Shown one piece after another: positions 5,928 through 5,984 of a DNA stretch of 5,984 bases. A program made the position numbers and the translations under genes. The notes beneath the pieces were generated by a model. It was not told the origin of the DNA and made no database searches. It saw only the letters and a program-made list of their open reading frames with translations. The DNA is from Stenotrophomonas maltophilia (GTDB taxonomy: Bacteria; Pseudomonadota; Gammaproteobacteria; Xanthomonadales; Xanthomonadaceae), in NCBI GenBank assembly GCA_002386405.1, contig DGIP01000316.1, positions 1 through 5,984 of the forward strand, written 5' to 3'. How positions within the stretch are numbered: the first letter of the stretch is position 1; every line of letters begins with the position of its first letter.

Positions 5928-5944
5928 GACGTTGGTTGAACGTC
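5928..5944. promoter_or_regulatory. Inverted repeat upstream of motA, possible operator
   Basis: GACGTT (5928-5933) and AACGTC (5939-5944) are exact reverse complements separated by GGTTG. The 17-bp site is 61 bp upstream of the motA start codon, a plausible distance for a regulator site near the promoter. Six-base arms can arise by chance, so the role is only suggested. Confidence 0.3.
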
Positions 5945-5963
5945 ACACTTTTCCACACCCACT

Positions 5964-5984
5964 CCGGTAGGTGCCCACCGTTGG
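5964..5984. repeat. Second GTAG-headed repeat, cut by the window end
   Basis: CCGGTAGGTGCCCACCGTTGG matches the copy at 3979-3999 at 19 of 21 positions, differing only at 5974 and 5976, and lies in the same orientation. Its left arm GGTGCCCACC (5970-5979) and loop GTT are present; only the first two bases of the right arm (GG) are inside the window. It lies about 97 bp upstream of motA. Confidence 0.65.

Noticed and set aside
3996..5939. 647-residue open frame on the + strand
   Set aside because: It is antisense to the whole of motB and motA, both of which are certain. Its composition (Gly, Ala, His, Arg, Gln, Val) is that of a high-GC shadow frame and shows no family motif.
5949..5957. TTTTCCACA, an exact match to the DnaA box consensus TTWTNCACA
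   Set aside because: A single box with no cluster, no AT-rich unwinding region and no dnaA/dnaN nearby is expected by chance and does not indicate an origin.

Overview
The window comes from a high-GC gammaproteobacterium, most likely Stenotrophomonas (Xanthomonadaceae). The protein sequences look like Stenotrophomonas/Xanthomonas versions of their families. There are also two copies of a GTAG-headed palindromic element of the kind scattered through Stenotrophomonas genomes (SMAG/REP). The genus is inferred from pattern recognition, not from a search.

Layout, left to right. Positions 1-471 (+) hold the C-terminal 156 residues of a DODA/YgiD-type extradiol dioxygenase whose start lies outside the window. 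After a 67-bp gap, 539-2182 (+) encodes a complete CPA1-family Na+/H+ antiporter. A perfect 8-bp inverted repeat ends four bases before its start codon. A 9-bp-stem hairpin (2208-2228) separates it from the convergent DUF3297 gene (2234-2482, -). That gene is divergent from a DUF6630-like acidic protein (2585-3127, +), and the shared 102-bp promoter region contains a spaced 9-bp inverted repeat. The DUF6630-like gene converges with a minus-strand block, with only 6 bp between stop codons.

The minus-strand block reads, in transcription order, motA (5867-5013), motB (5003-4020), a GTAG repeat, an unrecognised 171-residue protein with a basic head and acidic tail (3939-3424), and a DUF4031 protein (3409-3134). 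MotA and MotB together form the membrane stator that uses proton flow to turn the flagellum. They are 9 bp apart, and the motA stop codon overlaps the motB ribosome binding site. The unknown gene and the DUF4031 gene are 14 bp apart and probably co-transcribed, perhaps from their own promoter just after the GTAG repeat.

Most of the window is ordinary core genome. I see no mobile element, CRISPR, phage, tRNA or rRNA, and no convincing new multi-gene system. The best leads are the pair of nearly identical GTAG repeats bracketing motAB, the hairpin over the antiporter translation start, the inverted repeat in the DUF3297/DUF6630 divergent promoter, and the charge-polarised unknown protein with its internal 9-bp tandem repeat.
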